Assembly (NCBI GenBank): GCA_030765065.1
Contig: CM060977.1
Span: 96,737,795 to 96,801,794 of the forward strand
DNA length: 64,000 bases
DNA from: Deroplatys truncata
Taxonomy: Eukaryota; Arthropoda; Insecta; Mantodea; Mantidae
Reading direction: 5' to 3'
The notes under the pieces are model-generated. The model was not told where the DNA came from and did no database searches. It was given only the letters and a program-made list of their open reading frames with translations. Positions 54,506 through 64,000 of the stretch are shown piece after piece. The position numbers were made by a program, and so were the translations under genes. Every line of letters begins with the position of its first letter. Within the stretch, counting starts at the first letter, position 1.

Positions 54506-55009
54506 TTTCTTCTGTGGATAATTATTTAATATAATGGTTTTCTAGATCATTGTGCACTAACTACAGAACACATATCATATGAAGTCATCATTCGAGGTTT
54601 AGAATCCCACGGCTAAGACAGTATTCATAGAAGGAGGTCGCTTCTAATGGTACATACCTCGCATACATCTTTGAATAGGGAGTAGGTACTCCAACAAAGG
54701 AGGCAGTTTGGCAATGTATTGTGAGACAAACTACACACAGTTAGCCAAGGGATATTTCAGAACTAATCGAAGTGACTGTGTGGGAAATTCGGACGTGGGC
54801 GTAGGTAACTATATTGGTTCTCCACATTAAACATAAGCCCCAGTCAATTACTGGAACACGGTGAGCCTCAAATTTCATGGAAATTCACCTTTATTTCCTG
54901 AGTTACACGTAGGCGTCGTCCATTCTACGGTATACAGCATATTCTGTACATTGAAACCAAGTTTTTTTGGAAGTAAATCTTTGTTCTGCTACTTAAAATT
55001 ATCGTATAA
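54506..55009. other. Unclassified stretch
   Basis: No recognisable repeat. A 124-codon plus frame (54861-55235) crosses from here into an inverted FB-1 copy and is therefore not a gene. Confidence 0.4.
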
Positions 55010-56365
55010 TAATACAAAACAATCTGAGGTGTTGCATTCATATGACCTTCTCTACTACATGCTTACACTAAGTAGAGGAAGTATTGTATTCTATCCTGGA
55101 ATTGGATACCGATATTTCATCGAAAGTATATGTTTTTGGAGGCCTACTGAACCCCAAAAACAAAAACTTCTGCGTGTGTTTGTAAACAGTATTACTCAAA
55201 AACGAAGTCGGATAAATGCCAAACTTGGTATTTAAGTTATATGTATCTTCCAAAAATGCGACACCACCAACCCTAGCTATCCTTTCCATTAAAAATTATT
55301 GATCATTTTTTATGTTGTTTAAAATATTTTCATGACACAATGCATATATTCAATTTTCTAGGAATAATCTGTGAAGTCTTCTTCATTTTGAATGAGTTTT
55401 GTATAATCAGTACATCGTAAGCGATAGACAAAGTACTACTACGTATGTATATCTCGTTAAAGCGCAAAATTTATGCTAAATACAATTTTTGTGTCATACA
55501 TATCATTAGGAGAAGATAGAATTGAACTAAGAGCTGCGGGGAACTTAGGACATCGACCCATGCAGATCTTTTGTACCCAGGTCCCTGAAAGAGCGTCCCC
55601 GGAAGGGAGGGGTGAGGTGAAAAGGGACAGAGGGTGGCCGGACTAGGAGGAACGACAGGCAGAGTGCAGGGTGCATACCGCTTACAGATTTAAACTCCTC
55701 CTGTGGGCTTACATATCCCCTAGTTACCCGGAGACATCCCCCATTCCGAGGAACAAGGTTTACTCAGAGCATCCATTTCCCCTGCCATGCACACGCTGGA
55801 ACTTCCCGCCGACACCTGAAACCCTGAAAAAGATCAAGCAAATGAAAAGTGAAGTTAAATGAGAATAGAGGTGAAATAGAGAGACAGGAAATTCGGTAGA
55901 TGCAATGATACTTTCCAACATTCGCCTAGCAACCCGAAGAAACCCACGCAAAAAACCCATGGATCAGGAAGGTAGGCCGCGGAAATCGAACCCACAACCT
56001 AAATAATGCGGGCAAGAGATTTTACCGCCTGAGCCATCTCACTCGGCATTTTATTGTTAGTTTTAATTTTAAAATACGTGTACTTTTCTGAAGAAGAAAA
56101 TTGCGGTTCGTTTTTATCTCGTGGTGATGCTAAGCGAACAGAATTTCAAAGCCCTCACATAGCGACCTGTTATTAAACAATTTGACTATCCCTTAAGCTT
56201 ACAATACCACCTATCTCCTTCTAGCTACAAGGAAATATGCAATTAAACTGTTTCTGCGAATGTTTAACTCGATTGATATACATCGAAGAATAAGCGATTG
56301 TAAGAAGTACTTGCTGGAGAATGTGCAGAGAAAGTTATGTGAGACTAACACATTAGATTTCTGTC
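55010..56365 (-). repeat. FB-1 minus copy, split by SINE-B
   Basis: A short plus outer end (about 55018-55065) is followed by a minus copy from about 55066. It is interrupted at about 55515-56047 by SINE-B and then runs to its outer end at about 56365 (GAGAATGTGCAGAGAAAGTTATGTGAG). The outer end is part of the inverted arm described at 56314-57756. Confidence 0.65.
55515..56047 (-). mobile_element. SINE-B copy, near full length
   Basis: Read on the minus strand: TGCCGAGTGAGATGGCTCAGG (A-box side), CCCGCATTATTTAGGTTGTGG, GGTTCGATTTCCGCGG (B box), CCTGATCCATGGGTTTTTTG core, and a long 3' part including TCACCTCACCCCTCCC. The length of about 530 bp matches the copy at 59600-60145. Confidence 0.75.
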
Positions 56366-57756
56366 CAGTAAATGTTAATAAAATTGATCGTAGCAGCCCA
56401 ACAACTAGTACAGAAATAGAAACAAATGACCTACACTTGAAGCTATAAGAGAAAAATTGATTTCACATATCCCCTCAAGATAGCAGCGATGTTTGATTTT
56501 CGAATGAAAAAGTATGTATTTCATAATAGACCTAAAGAAAACGTAAAAACATAATTAATAATACTCGTATACCTGAGAGTCCCCAAATGTCTCCAACAGC
56601 TCAACATTAGACTCCCCCTTGAGTCACAAATAAACTCCTCTTAACCTATTCCGCCCAGGACAATCATTTTATCTAAAATAAACTTGGAATTGAATATATT
56701 TTCCAAAGAACACACAGATTCCTTAGTTTATCGCCAATTATTTAATGAATTACGTGACAGATGTAAAAAACATACAACAATTCACACAAATGTATCAAAG
56801 TGTAATGATAAAACTACTTTCACCGTTATTTATCCAGATCACACCCTACTATTCTGTGTCCTCCAGTCCCCAGTCTAAACCATGCCATTCCTGATCTTTC
56901 CTTTCTTCCTAAATTAAGTACATATGCCTCTTTACCCCAGTTCAATTTTATTTCGTTTGCCAGACTTAGCGAAGGTTTAATTTTACAATCCGATTCTATT
57001 TCTAATTGGTTGATGTCCCTTAGTATTCTTTTAATACCTTTCCATATGTTTTTGTCATTTATTTCAGCTCTTAGCCATACTGACCCCATTCCTATTCTCC
57101 TCAAACCCCTTTTCAAATCAGCTGCCCAAAACTTAGGAGACAGGTTTTCTCGTTGGTATTTATAACATTTGGATCGTAGTTTGGATTTATCCCCATGCAT
57201 CGGCCTTAGCCATTACTTCACTGCTCTATTTTGCAGTGTATTGTGTCTTCATAACATCCCACCTCCCTCAATACCCCCGAATTTGATGTGCCTTGTGAAA
57301 CTCCAGAACTCTTTTCCGAAATGCTACCTGTGTTTTATTTACATGCTCTATTCTTTCCCATTCCCAGATTTCACTTCCGTATAACAAAACCGGCTTTATC
57401 ATAGAGTTATACATCTTTTCTAATGTATCTACAGATACATCCGGTATCCGCGATAGAGCACGTAATAATTCATTTAACTTCCCTCGTGCTTTGTAGTTAG
57501 TCGGACTTCCTGTTTTAGAAGTTCTTCTCAAGTGAAATGTTTGCAATTAAATCACGTTTTTCATTCGAAAATCAGGACATTGCTGCTATCTTGAGGGGAT
57601 ATGTTAGTCAATTGTTCTCTTATAGCTTCAAGTGGACGTCATTTTGTTCTATTTGTATACTAGCTATTGAGCTTCTAAAATCAATATTGATTAATATAAA
57701 GTAGACCGAAATCTAATGTGTTAGACCCACATAACTTTCTCTACACATTCTCCAGA
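56314..57756. repeat. Foldback with LINE fragment in its loop
   Basis: Two arms of about 200 bp are inverted repeats: 56314-56511 and 57756-57556. Paired motifs are CTGGAGAATGTGxAGAGAAA, CTAACACATTAGATTTC, CACTTGAAGCTATAAGAGAA and CATATCCCCTCAAGATAGCA. The outermost parts of both arms are the FB-1 outer end. The loop (about 1.04 kb) contains a minus-strand LINE reverse-transcriptase tail. Confidence 0.75.
56826..57546 (-). pseudogene. LINE reverse transcriptase C-terminal fragment
   Basis: On the minus strand (57546-57268): GSPTNYKARGKLNELLRALS, then MYNSMIKPVLLYGSEIWEWE, the post-catalytic thumb region of a LINE RT. A second frame (57200-56826) gives WAADLKRGLRRIGMGSVWLR and MAWFRLGTGG, the segment that usually precedes a C-terminal zinc motif. 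One shift separates the pieces and the catalytic part is absent. The clade is unassigned; it could belong to the same family as the endonuclease fragment at 2421-3418, which I cannot test without overlap. Confidence 0.68.
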
Positions 57757-57873
57757 AAATTTGTAATATACTCAGATACTAAAATCGCACTATTTGCAAT
57801 AAACAATCTATCAACAGCCCATATTATTTACACAAGATATTCAATAGAGCCAATAACTAAGGAAAACACGTGT

Positions 57874-58177
57874 CTGCCGTCCTCCGTGGTGTAGTGGTTA
57901 CAATGGTAGCCTCTAATTCCCAAGGTCGCGTGTTCAAACCCAGCGGAGGGTGATGGATTTTTTCGGGCGTAAAAATCCTTAGCATGGCTTCCTTCGGAAG
58001 GGACATAAATCCGGTGGTCCCGTGTCGTAGATTTACGGCGCGTAAAAGAACCTTAAGCCTGATAAAGTGGCCTCTGAGCAAGATTACCGGTCTTTCACGC
58101 CCGATATAGAATGGTACACTAAGGAACATGGTAGCTAAAGAGCGTCCATAAATAAAAAAAACTCAATTTAACTCCTC
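57874..58177 (+). mobile_element. SINE-C, complete (tRNA-derived)
   Basis: A 304-bp SINE with a tRNA-like head: A box GTGGTGTAGTGGTTACAATGG and B box GTGTTCAAACCC. The body contains CATGGCTTCCTTCGGAAGG, GGCGCGTAAAAGAACCTTAA and CGGTCTTTCACGCCCG; an A-rich tail follows AAAGAGCGTCCATA. A 9-bp duplication AACACGTGT lies at 57865-57873 and 58178-58186. A truncated relative is at 8173. Confidence 0.82.
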
Positions 58178-58189
58178 AACACGTGTGTA

Positions 58190-58830
58190 ATATGGATTCT
58201 ATCCCACGTTAGGAAACAAGACAATGAATTGGCCGATCAGGCAGCAAAAGAAACAACTAAAGTTCCACTAAGTGACACATCTATAAGTACACCAGTCATT
58301 GAGGTTATCTCAACCATTAAAAGCAAACCCAATCAACAGTGGAAGATAGGACAACTGGATTAGCTGGAGTAAAGTTATCAGGGTCTTCTAGATTATATGG
58401 TTCTTTAAGAGATAAAAGTGATAGAAATATTAATAATAATCCCAAAATATCTTTGATTTGCTCCACAAATTTCTGAGCATTGATCATAAAATACTCCAGG
58501 ACGATTACATCAAAATGTTGCTTGATTTGGCTTGACTCTACGAGAAGCAAACTCCGTGGTTTAATTCCGAGATTTTTCTATAGAACTTCCAAGGAATTCT
58601 CTTCCCAGACAAGATCACGCTTTAATACCACAACTGAGAATGGGCCACACCAACATCACACACGGCTACCTTCTATCAAAGAGCCGCCAGTGTAACATAC
58701 CTTGAACGACTAAAAGATAAGTGTGGAATGTCCATAATGCTATCAGTGGAGACAATATTATCAAACGACCAATAAGCTACAAATAGCACTGAACTATTCG
58801 ATGTATCCTAAGCTAGTTTAATTTTTTAAA
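58190..58830 (+). pseudogene. LINE RNase H and 3' coding fragment, with an insert
   Basis: Plus strand SHVRKQDNELADQAAKETTK (about 58200-58260) is the C-terminal motif of an RNase H domain as found in I/Jockey/R1-group LINEs. The frame continues to KPNQQWKIGQLD (about 58355). After about 200 bp of unrelated sequence, LRMGHTNITHGYLL (about 58635-58675) gives the conserved segment that follows RNase H in these LINEs. The middle piece (about 58357-58555) has a minus frame of its own with [20 protein letters not shown] and EPYNLEDPDNFTPANP, which I do not recognise. Confidence 0.65.
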
Positions 58831-58959
58831 AGCATAGACTTATATAACAGCATTAATGTTTAACTAATTTGATTTGTTAGAGTGTAACAATCATATAGTT
58901 TATTGTAATATCGTAAAGCTTCCAGAATGTTAAAATAGCCCCATATTTATGTTATAAAG

Positions 58960-59590
58960 TTTGCGACTATTAACTTAAAAAGATTAAGGATTATACATTT
59001 CGAAAACCAAACGATAGTCATGGTTTAAAACTGAGTCGCTCTTTCCACACATCGCGACAAGCAACTGAATGTGACAAGAATTACAAAAGTATCGGTTGCA
59101 AAATTAAAAACAGTTTTATATAAAATCTCCGAAATAGTTGATACCATAAAAAAGGTTATTTTAAATAAAATGCATGTTTTGAAAGCTCTGATCTATGCCA
59201 TATGATTTAGCGTTTACACAAAATTATACGAAATACCTTCCGAATCAATAGGATTTTACAGGCCGTTTCCAGAAAATTCAAGATATAGATACATTTTATT
59301 TGCCTACAACATATCGTGTTTTAATCAACATTTTTGGAGATATTCTTGAGAAAATAAGGAATAACGTAAATGTTTCTATGTATATGGTAGCTTGATGGGA
59401 GGGGGTGAAATTGTTTGTATAATATATTTGAAAAATACTGAACTTAAATACCAAGTTAGGTTTTAACTATAGTTTTGCTTTCTATAGACACACACATGGA
59501 TCTTTTTCTAAAAATTCCGAATTTTGTGTGGAATGAGATACTTCCTTACATACTGGAAGTGGTTGAGAATGTAAAAATAAAGTAGATCTT
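58960..59590 (+). repeat. FB-1 plus copy, diverged
   Basis: It follows the FB-1 order (CAACTGAATGTGACAAGAA, ATACCTTCCGAATCAATAGG, GAAAATTCAAGATATA, GAACTTAAATACCAAGTTAGG) but is more diverged and lacks the outer end. Confidence 0.62.
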
Positions 59591-59599
59591 GTAAACCAT

Positions 59600-60145
59600 T
59601 ATTCGAATCTAATGGGATTGGATTGTGAAGCGGGGGCGGCATTCGGCACCGATCCAGGGATGAAGATATTGTACTGACGCCCAAAGAGAAGACACCCCTG
59701 GGAGGAAGGCATGAGGTGAAGGGAGACACCGGGCGGCTGGATCCAGAAAACACGGCACAGTAATTACATGGTCTCTAATGTTTCCAGATATAGAAGCTCC
59801 CGGAGGTTAGTGACCCCTCCCCACAAAGGGTCCAACACTCCCCCAACGGACGTTCTTTACATCGCGGCAACCAGCCGAATACCGAGGGATGGATACAGTT
59901 CACAGAGAGCATCTTTTTTTCCCTGCCACGCCGCACCGAAACATCATCGCTGACACTTCCAACCCTCAAATATCCCAAAATATGAATGGAATGATTAATG
60001 GAAGGAAAGGAGGAACAGGAAATTCGGGGGATGAAAGAAACCACTCCATCATTTGCCTGACGGCTCGGAAAAACCATGAAAAAACCCATGGGTCAGAGTG
60101 GCAGGTCAATGGAAATCGAACCCGGGACCATCCGAAATTGTATAT
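59600..60145 (-). mobile_element. SINE-B copy
   Basis: On the minus strand it gives GGTCCCGGGTTCGATTTCC, the core CCACTCTGACCCATGGG and TTTTTCCGAGCCGTCAGGCAA, then a long 3' part with GCCTTCCTCCCAGGGGTG. The A-box half is worn or missing at the right end. Confidence 0.68.
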
Positions 60146-60479
60146 GTTATATACTGTCATATATTGACACACAAATAGCGGTGATGAATGTAATACATAT
60201 AACTCCAAGACCGATACCCTAGACTTATTGAACGATCGGTGTAACCGCTGTCTCCATCAGTAGTGGCATAGGACGTTAAGGGTAGATAGAGGACAGTGGT
60301 GGGGTGACATGTGGTGAGCTTACCGAGAACTCAGTCTGACTGTGCGCGGTTTTCGAGACAGGAAGCCACTACCTCTCAATCAAGCCAGTAATCGATTCAC
60401 AAGTATTTCATACTACGAAGCACTAAATGGATGATATGGTTTAGCTAGTTGTCTTATTTGGTGACGTTGAAGGTTTTAA
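60146..60479. other. Unclassified stretch
   Basis: No recognisable gene or repeat. Confidence 0.35.
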
Positions 60480-62600
60480 AGCTGATTTTAACTACAATAA
60501 TCGATGTGTTACATTCAAATTACTTTTTCTACCCTTCTTCGTTTATTTATGTGTAAACAAATTATTCTTACAGAATGTTTATTTTTTTACCTACCATATA
60601 TTAATCGAGATAAACCTTTGCAGAAGCAGCTACGCTACATATTTTGTGGTAGATACAAAGGGAATAGCGACATTCAAATGTTTCAGAACTGGACGTTATA
60701 CATTGGCCTTAAAATTACATATTGTTTTCATGCAACCGCGAGAAATAGATGAAAACCGACAGGACTTGAAACGAATGACAAAGTATCAAACAGTTCAAAC
60801 CATCAATAACGGATATCTCTAAAATGGCTTATGCCACAAAAAACTGTGTGCTTTAAGGGTGCACAGTTGTGAAAATTGAAAAATCTAGGGTTTTTGTTGG
60901 ATTTGTTTCAAATTTATGTCACTTATTTTTTAAGTTCAAAGATGAAAGAGTATCAAGTTTCAGTTTTTTAGCTCTAATATTTTATGCAGAATTAATGTTT
61001 TTATACATCAATTGCAAGCGATTTTAAAACGCCCCATATGTAGTAATTTTCAAACATCTATGGGAAATAAAATTCTGCACTCATTTTAATCTATTATTGG
61101 CTTGTACACATGCAACTTCTGATATTGACTATATCAATGAAAGAAAAAAATAATCTTTAAAATATTCTATTTACCTAATTCTTTAAAATAACAATTAAGC
61201 ATTATAATTTTAAGTCCAAATAACTATAATATAACAAATGTAAATAGATGCACTTAATTTGAAGTCATTCTTAAAATTGTGTTTAAACTTTCATGCAGAG
61301 TGATAGAAAATTGCAACGTGTGGGACATTTTGAAGTTATGAAGATGTAGAAAACACGGAAACTAAGAAAACTGAGGTTAAACATATTTTAAAATATTTTG
61401 TGAACTTTGTGAATCCATTTAAAATTCACCACCTCCATAAGTAACCGCATTTTGCTTACCCAATAGACTTCTCTTGGTTGGTCTTTTAGCCTTATTTCTG
61501 TTATGTTTTATCCTATATAAGTTATAATATAATTACATTATAACTAGTGAACGCCTAGCCCTATAAGTAAACTAACCTAGTTGAACTATATGTAAAAAAT
61601 CGTGATTTTATTTTATAAATACCAAATTGTTATCCTAACATTACAGATTTGGTTTTGTATATATAATAAACTTTCTTCACACGATATAAACACTACCACA
61701 CTAACACTAAAATCTTCAAATTAGCTCATAAACATGCCAAGCATTGGGATAAAATGAGCCCTATATCCTAATGTGATAGTGAGTTGTCTGTCATAGGGTA
61801 GCAAACACACAAAAACTTCCGTACACCTCTAAACAGCGCCAAATTTAAATGCAGTATTTGTAATATCACAAATAATATCCGATCTATCATGACAGTGTGT
61901 ATTACATAGTGGGCGTGGCAGCCATGGCACATGCATGTAGGGTTATTTAAATCGTTAGGTGACGCTTTTTGTAGTTACGCTAGAACAAAGCATACTTTTT
62001 ACTACTAAAGTACAAGGTGTATATTATTTTTAAGACAAAAAACCAAATTTGCGACTTGGTCAGTTTTTGACCAATTTTCACAGATATGTCCCCTTAAAGA
62101 GATCTATATTTTTCAGGTAGTATGTTTTCGTCTATCGCTTAACGTTTACCAGTTATACAACTTTATACAAAATTCCCTCCGAATGAAGAGGACTTACAGG
62201 CTATTCCCAGAAAATTAAAGACAAAATGTTATTTATCGTGTAAATATCTTTAATATTTGCTAACTTAATCAAAATCGTTACAGACATTCTTGAGAAAATC
62301 TTAAATTTCCAAAAATGTTCTATGTAAAGGATAGTTTGTGGTAGAATATTTTCTTCAAAATCTTTGTGCCAGTCTTTGGAAGGTACCGAACATAAATACA
62401 AAGTTTGGTATTTATCCGACTTTTCGTATTTGAAGTACGCTGTTCACAGACAGACAGACGCAAGAACCTTTTTCTAAAATCATTTTTCTTCTGATTCAGG
62501 GGCCTCAAAACATCCATTTCCCTGAAATATAAGTATTGAATTTTTGGGTGAAGTACAATACTTTCGATACTAGTTATACGTAGTACAGAATTAGATAAAT
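60480..62600 (+). repeat. FB-1 plus copy, interrupted by TTAA element
   Basis: A complete plus copy: outer end at about 60505 (GATGTGTTACATTCAAATTAC), middle to 60856, then from 62094 (AAAGAGATCTATATTTTTCAG) to the inner end (TTATACGTAGTACAGAA) at about 62590. The empty form TTTTAAAGAGATCTAC in other copies confirms where the insertion took place. Confidence 0.78.
60857..62093. mobile_element. Non-autonomous TTAA element (piggyBac-like)
   Basis: A 1237-bp insert flanked by TTAA (60853-60856, 62094-62097). The ends begin GGGTGCACAGTTGTGAAAATTG and, inverted, GGGGACATATCTGTGAAAATTG (17 of 22 matching by eye). It has no long reading frame. TTAA duplication and GGG..CCC ends suggest mobilisation by a piggyBac-type transposase. 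The ends do not match the piggyBac at 29666, so a different helper is implied. Confidence 0.82.
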
Positions 62601-62634
62601 AAACAAATAAATAGGTTCAGAGGAGCATATGAAT

Positions 62635-63068
62635 TAAGGAAGTATTTTTAACACTTAAATGACTTTCAGTCAAATTATATAATATGTAAATTTAATAACA
62701 GCCCGCCTTGAAGAAATATGTGAATGTAATAATTTGTAAAATGTATGTAACAGTCATTGCATATGCTTATATTATTGTATCCATGTGTAATAATGTTATG
62801 TGAATATATTACGTAATTTAATAATGTAGGAGCTGTGAGAATAATAACTTCAATATTGCTAACAATGAGGTAACCTTGAGGCAAAAATGAGTTTAAGAGT
62901 TTAAATGTTATTTGGGATTGTTGGAAGCAATAATGTAGTTTTAGTGACAGTTTATAAAAAATAACCAATCAACAACCAAAAAAAGCTTTAGTTAAATGCA
63001 GGTATTCTATTGGAGTGGGATTAGCCAATCAGAGACTTGAAATACAGAAATTTACAAGTGTAGACGGT
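62635..63068 (+). mobile_element. LTR-1 copy, first part (interrupted, runs off window)
   Basis: It aligns with the first 430 bp of the LTR at 53404 (AGTATTTTTAACACTTAAATGA, AATAACAGCCCGCCTT, ATGAGGTAACCTTGAGGCAA, GGAAGCAATAATGTA, CCAATCAACAACCA). The alignment stops near 63068, where an opposite LTR lies. It seems to resume at 63973-64000 with AGTCAGTTGCCTGCAGACAG, matching 53845 onward. This is a fossil; the rest lies outside the window. Confidence 0.75.
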
Positions 63069-63972
63069 TGAACTTGTCGCAGTAATCGGTTCGTGTTATC
63101 TTATTTACTGGGTGTCCGTTATTGTTTTATTATTTTGAATTTTGGGTTCTTCGTTCTGTGGCTAGCTATTATTACTCAGTCGAGCAAATATCTCTGAGCA
63201 GGGCGTGTAAACAGAAAGGAGTTGTTACTAAAAGATAACACTGATAAAATAATTAATTTTCACACTTTTATTGCCGTCACACTTATTTAATAGTTCTTAT
63301 CTTTAATCTTTATACACGCCTGACTGAAACCGTTATATTTCCGAATGTAATTACTGTCGTATTAGTTGCCGCGTACTTCACACTTTGTAACTAACTTTAC
63401 GACGCGAGAGATTCTTCCACACTGTATAATGTGCACTCCACGATAGATTCTTCAAGACTGCGCGACGTGTACCTCGTGAATGATTCCATAGAACTGCGTG
63501 ATGTGTACCTCGCGAATGACTTTTCAAGACTGCATGATGTGTACCTCGTGAATGATTCCTTAGAGCTGCGTGAAACATGCTTGTAGCTCAAGAATATATA
63601 CTCGTTCACCTCGAAATGCCTAAACATTATAATAGAGCTACTATTGGTTACCAAATCGCGCCAACATTAGGTCTGTTTTGTCAGCCTATCACAATTACTA
63701 ACACATATGCTCAAGGAAAGATATTCCCTCCATTTCTAAAGAAAGGCACGCTACCCTGACGTCATTTGTCTGTCTCCTCTTAAACATAAACTACTCACCC
63801 CATTGGTTCATTGTTACCCACTTCTATTGTCAGTTTCAGTGTGGCCGTGTAAACTTATTTCCTAACAATGCTTATGGCTAAAAAACAACTAAAATCATTG
63901 TCATACAATAATGTTAATTTACACTACAATCACTGTGACATTCACAGTGTTGTGATATAAAATACTGCCTCA
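63069..63972 (-). mobile_element. Second LTR type (LTR-2), inserted in LTR-1 copy
   Basis: On the minus strand it begins TGAGGCAGTATTTTATATCA, sharing 14-15 terminal bases with LTR-1 but little else, and ends GACAAGTTCA (TG..CA, 904 bp). A TATA-like GAGTATATATTC and an AATAAA follow in the expected promoter-to-polyA order. It carries tandem 36-bp repeats. The 4-bp flanks (CGGT, AAAT) do not match, so the insertion history is uncertain. Confidence 0.6.
63408..63572 (-). repeat. 36-bp tandem repeats in LTR-2
   Basis: Four to five units of about 36 bp, each with GCG(T/C)GA(T/C)GTGTACCTCG-like and GAATGATTC-like parts. Because 36 is divisible by three, one minus frame reads a 12-residue repeat (NHSRGTHHAVL pattern). 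Their position upstream of the TATA-like sequence on the minus strand suggests U3 enhancer-like repeats rather than coding sequence. Confidence 0.75.
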
Positions 63973-64000
63973 AAATCTAGTCAGTTGCCTGCAGACAGTG

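Noticed and set aside
54861-55235. 124-codon plus frame
   Set aside because: It crosses from unclassified DNA into an inverted FB-1 copy, and no other FB-1 copy keeps it open.
63408-63572. CRISPR-like array
   Set aside because: The units are contiguous diverged tandem repeats without unique spacers, and the context is a eukaryotic LTR.
62635-63972. A DNA transposon with inverted TGAGGCAGTATTTT ends
   Set aside because: The apparent inverted ends belong to two LTRs in opposite orientation. The copy at 53404 shows the real TG..CA ends and a 4-bp duplication.

Overview
This window looks like repeat-rich, gene-poor DNA from an animal genome, most likely an insect or another arthropod. I found no host gene, no rRNA gene and no convincing functional tRNA gene in 64 kb. 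The call rests on what fills the window: Tc1, mariner, piggyBac and hAT-type DNA transposons, Tx1-like and other LINEs, a Penelope-like fragment, three tRNA-derived SINE families, LTR elements, and long AT-rich foldback and satellite-like repeats. The species cannot be named from sequence alone.

Layout, left to right. Bases 1-2420 hold a broken LTR retroelement on the minus strand that runs off the left edge. It has an LTR, a tRNA-Lys-like primer binding site and a gag-like region into which a young SINE (family A) has inserted. It interrupts the endonuclease of a LINE fragment (2421-3418). From 3419 to 18015 copies of an unclassified 0.8-0.9 kb AT-rich repeat (here FB-1) occur in forward and inverted pairs, with SINE-B copies, a mariner relic split by a SINE, and long stretches without recognisable content. 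At 18084-18371 two tRNA-like sequences form a palindrome. From 18438 to 26817 a second repeat (here S, monomers about 450-540 bp) forms an irregular tandem array, interrupted by a Tc1 element (20338-21583), a hAT MITE and a twice-seen extra segment (YZ).

From 26818 to 35369 a composite block interrupts one S monomer: an internally deleted Jockey/I-type LINE on the minus strand, then an old plus-strand Tx1-like LINE whose endonuclease region is split by a nearly whole piggyBac transposon (29666-32157, TTAA on both sides, a small spliced intron and one frameshift). S and FB-1 copies follow, with a mariner (37393-38706), a Penelope-like relic, an internally deleted mariner relative and a second foldback family (FB-2, 42519-43287).

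The best preserved element is a Tx1-like LINE on the minus strand (48269-53335). ORF1 (379 aa, zinc knuckle) and ORF2 (1111 aa, endonuclease plus reverse transcriptase) are both open and overlap as ATGA, which suggests coupled termination and reinitiation. It and a solo LTR (53404-54346, TG..CA ends, AATT duplication) both sit inside FB-1 sequence, so FB-1 is older than either. The right end holds more FB-1, a foldback with a LINE fragment in its loop, SINE-C, a LINE RNase H fragment, a 1.24 kb TTAA-flanked non-autonomous element, and two LTRs nested in opposite orientations.

The strongest candidates for undescribed biology are the FB-1 palindromic repeat family, the intact two-ORF LINE with its ATGA overlap, the tRNA-like palindrome, and the S/YZ array. 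Family assignments come from protein motifs read by eye; repeat boundaries are approximate unless a target duplication is given.
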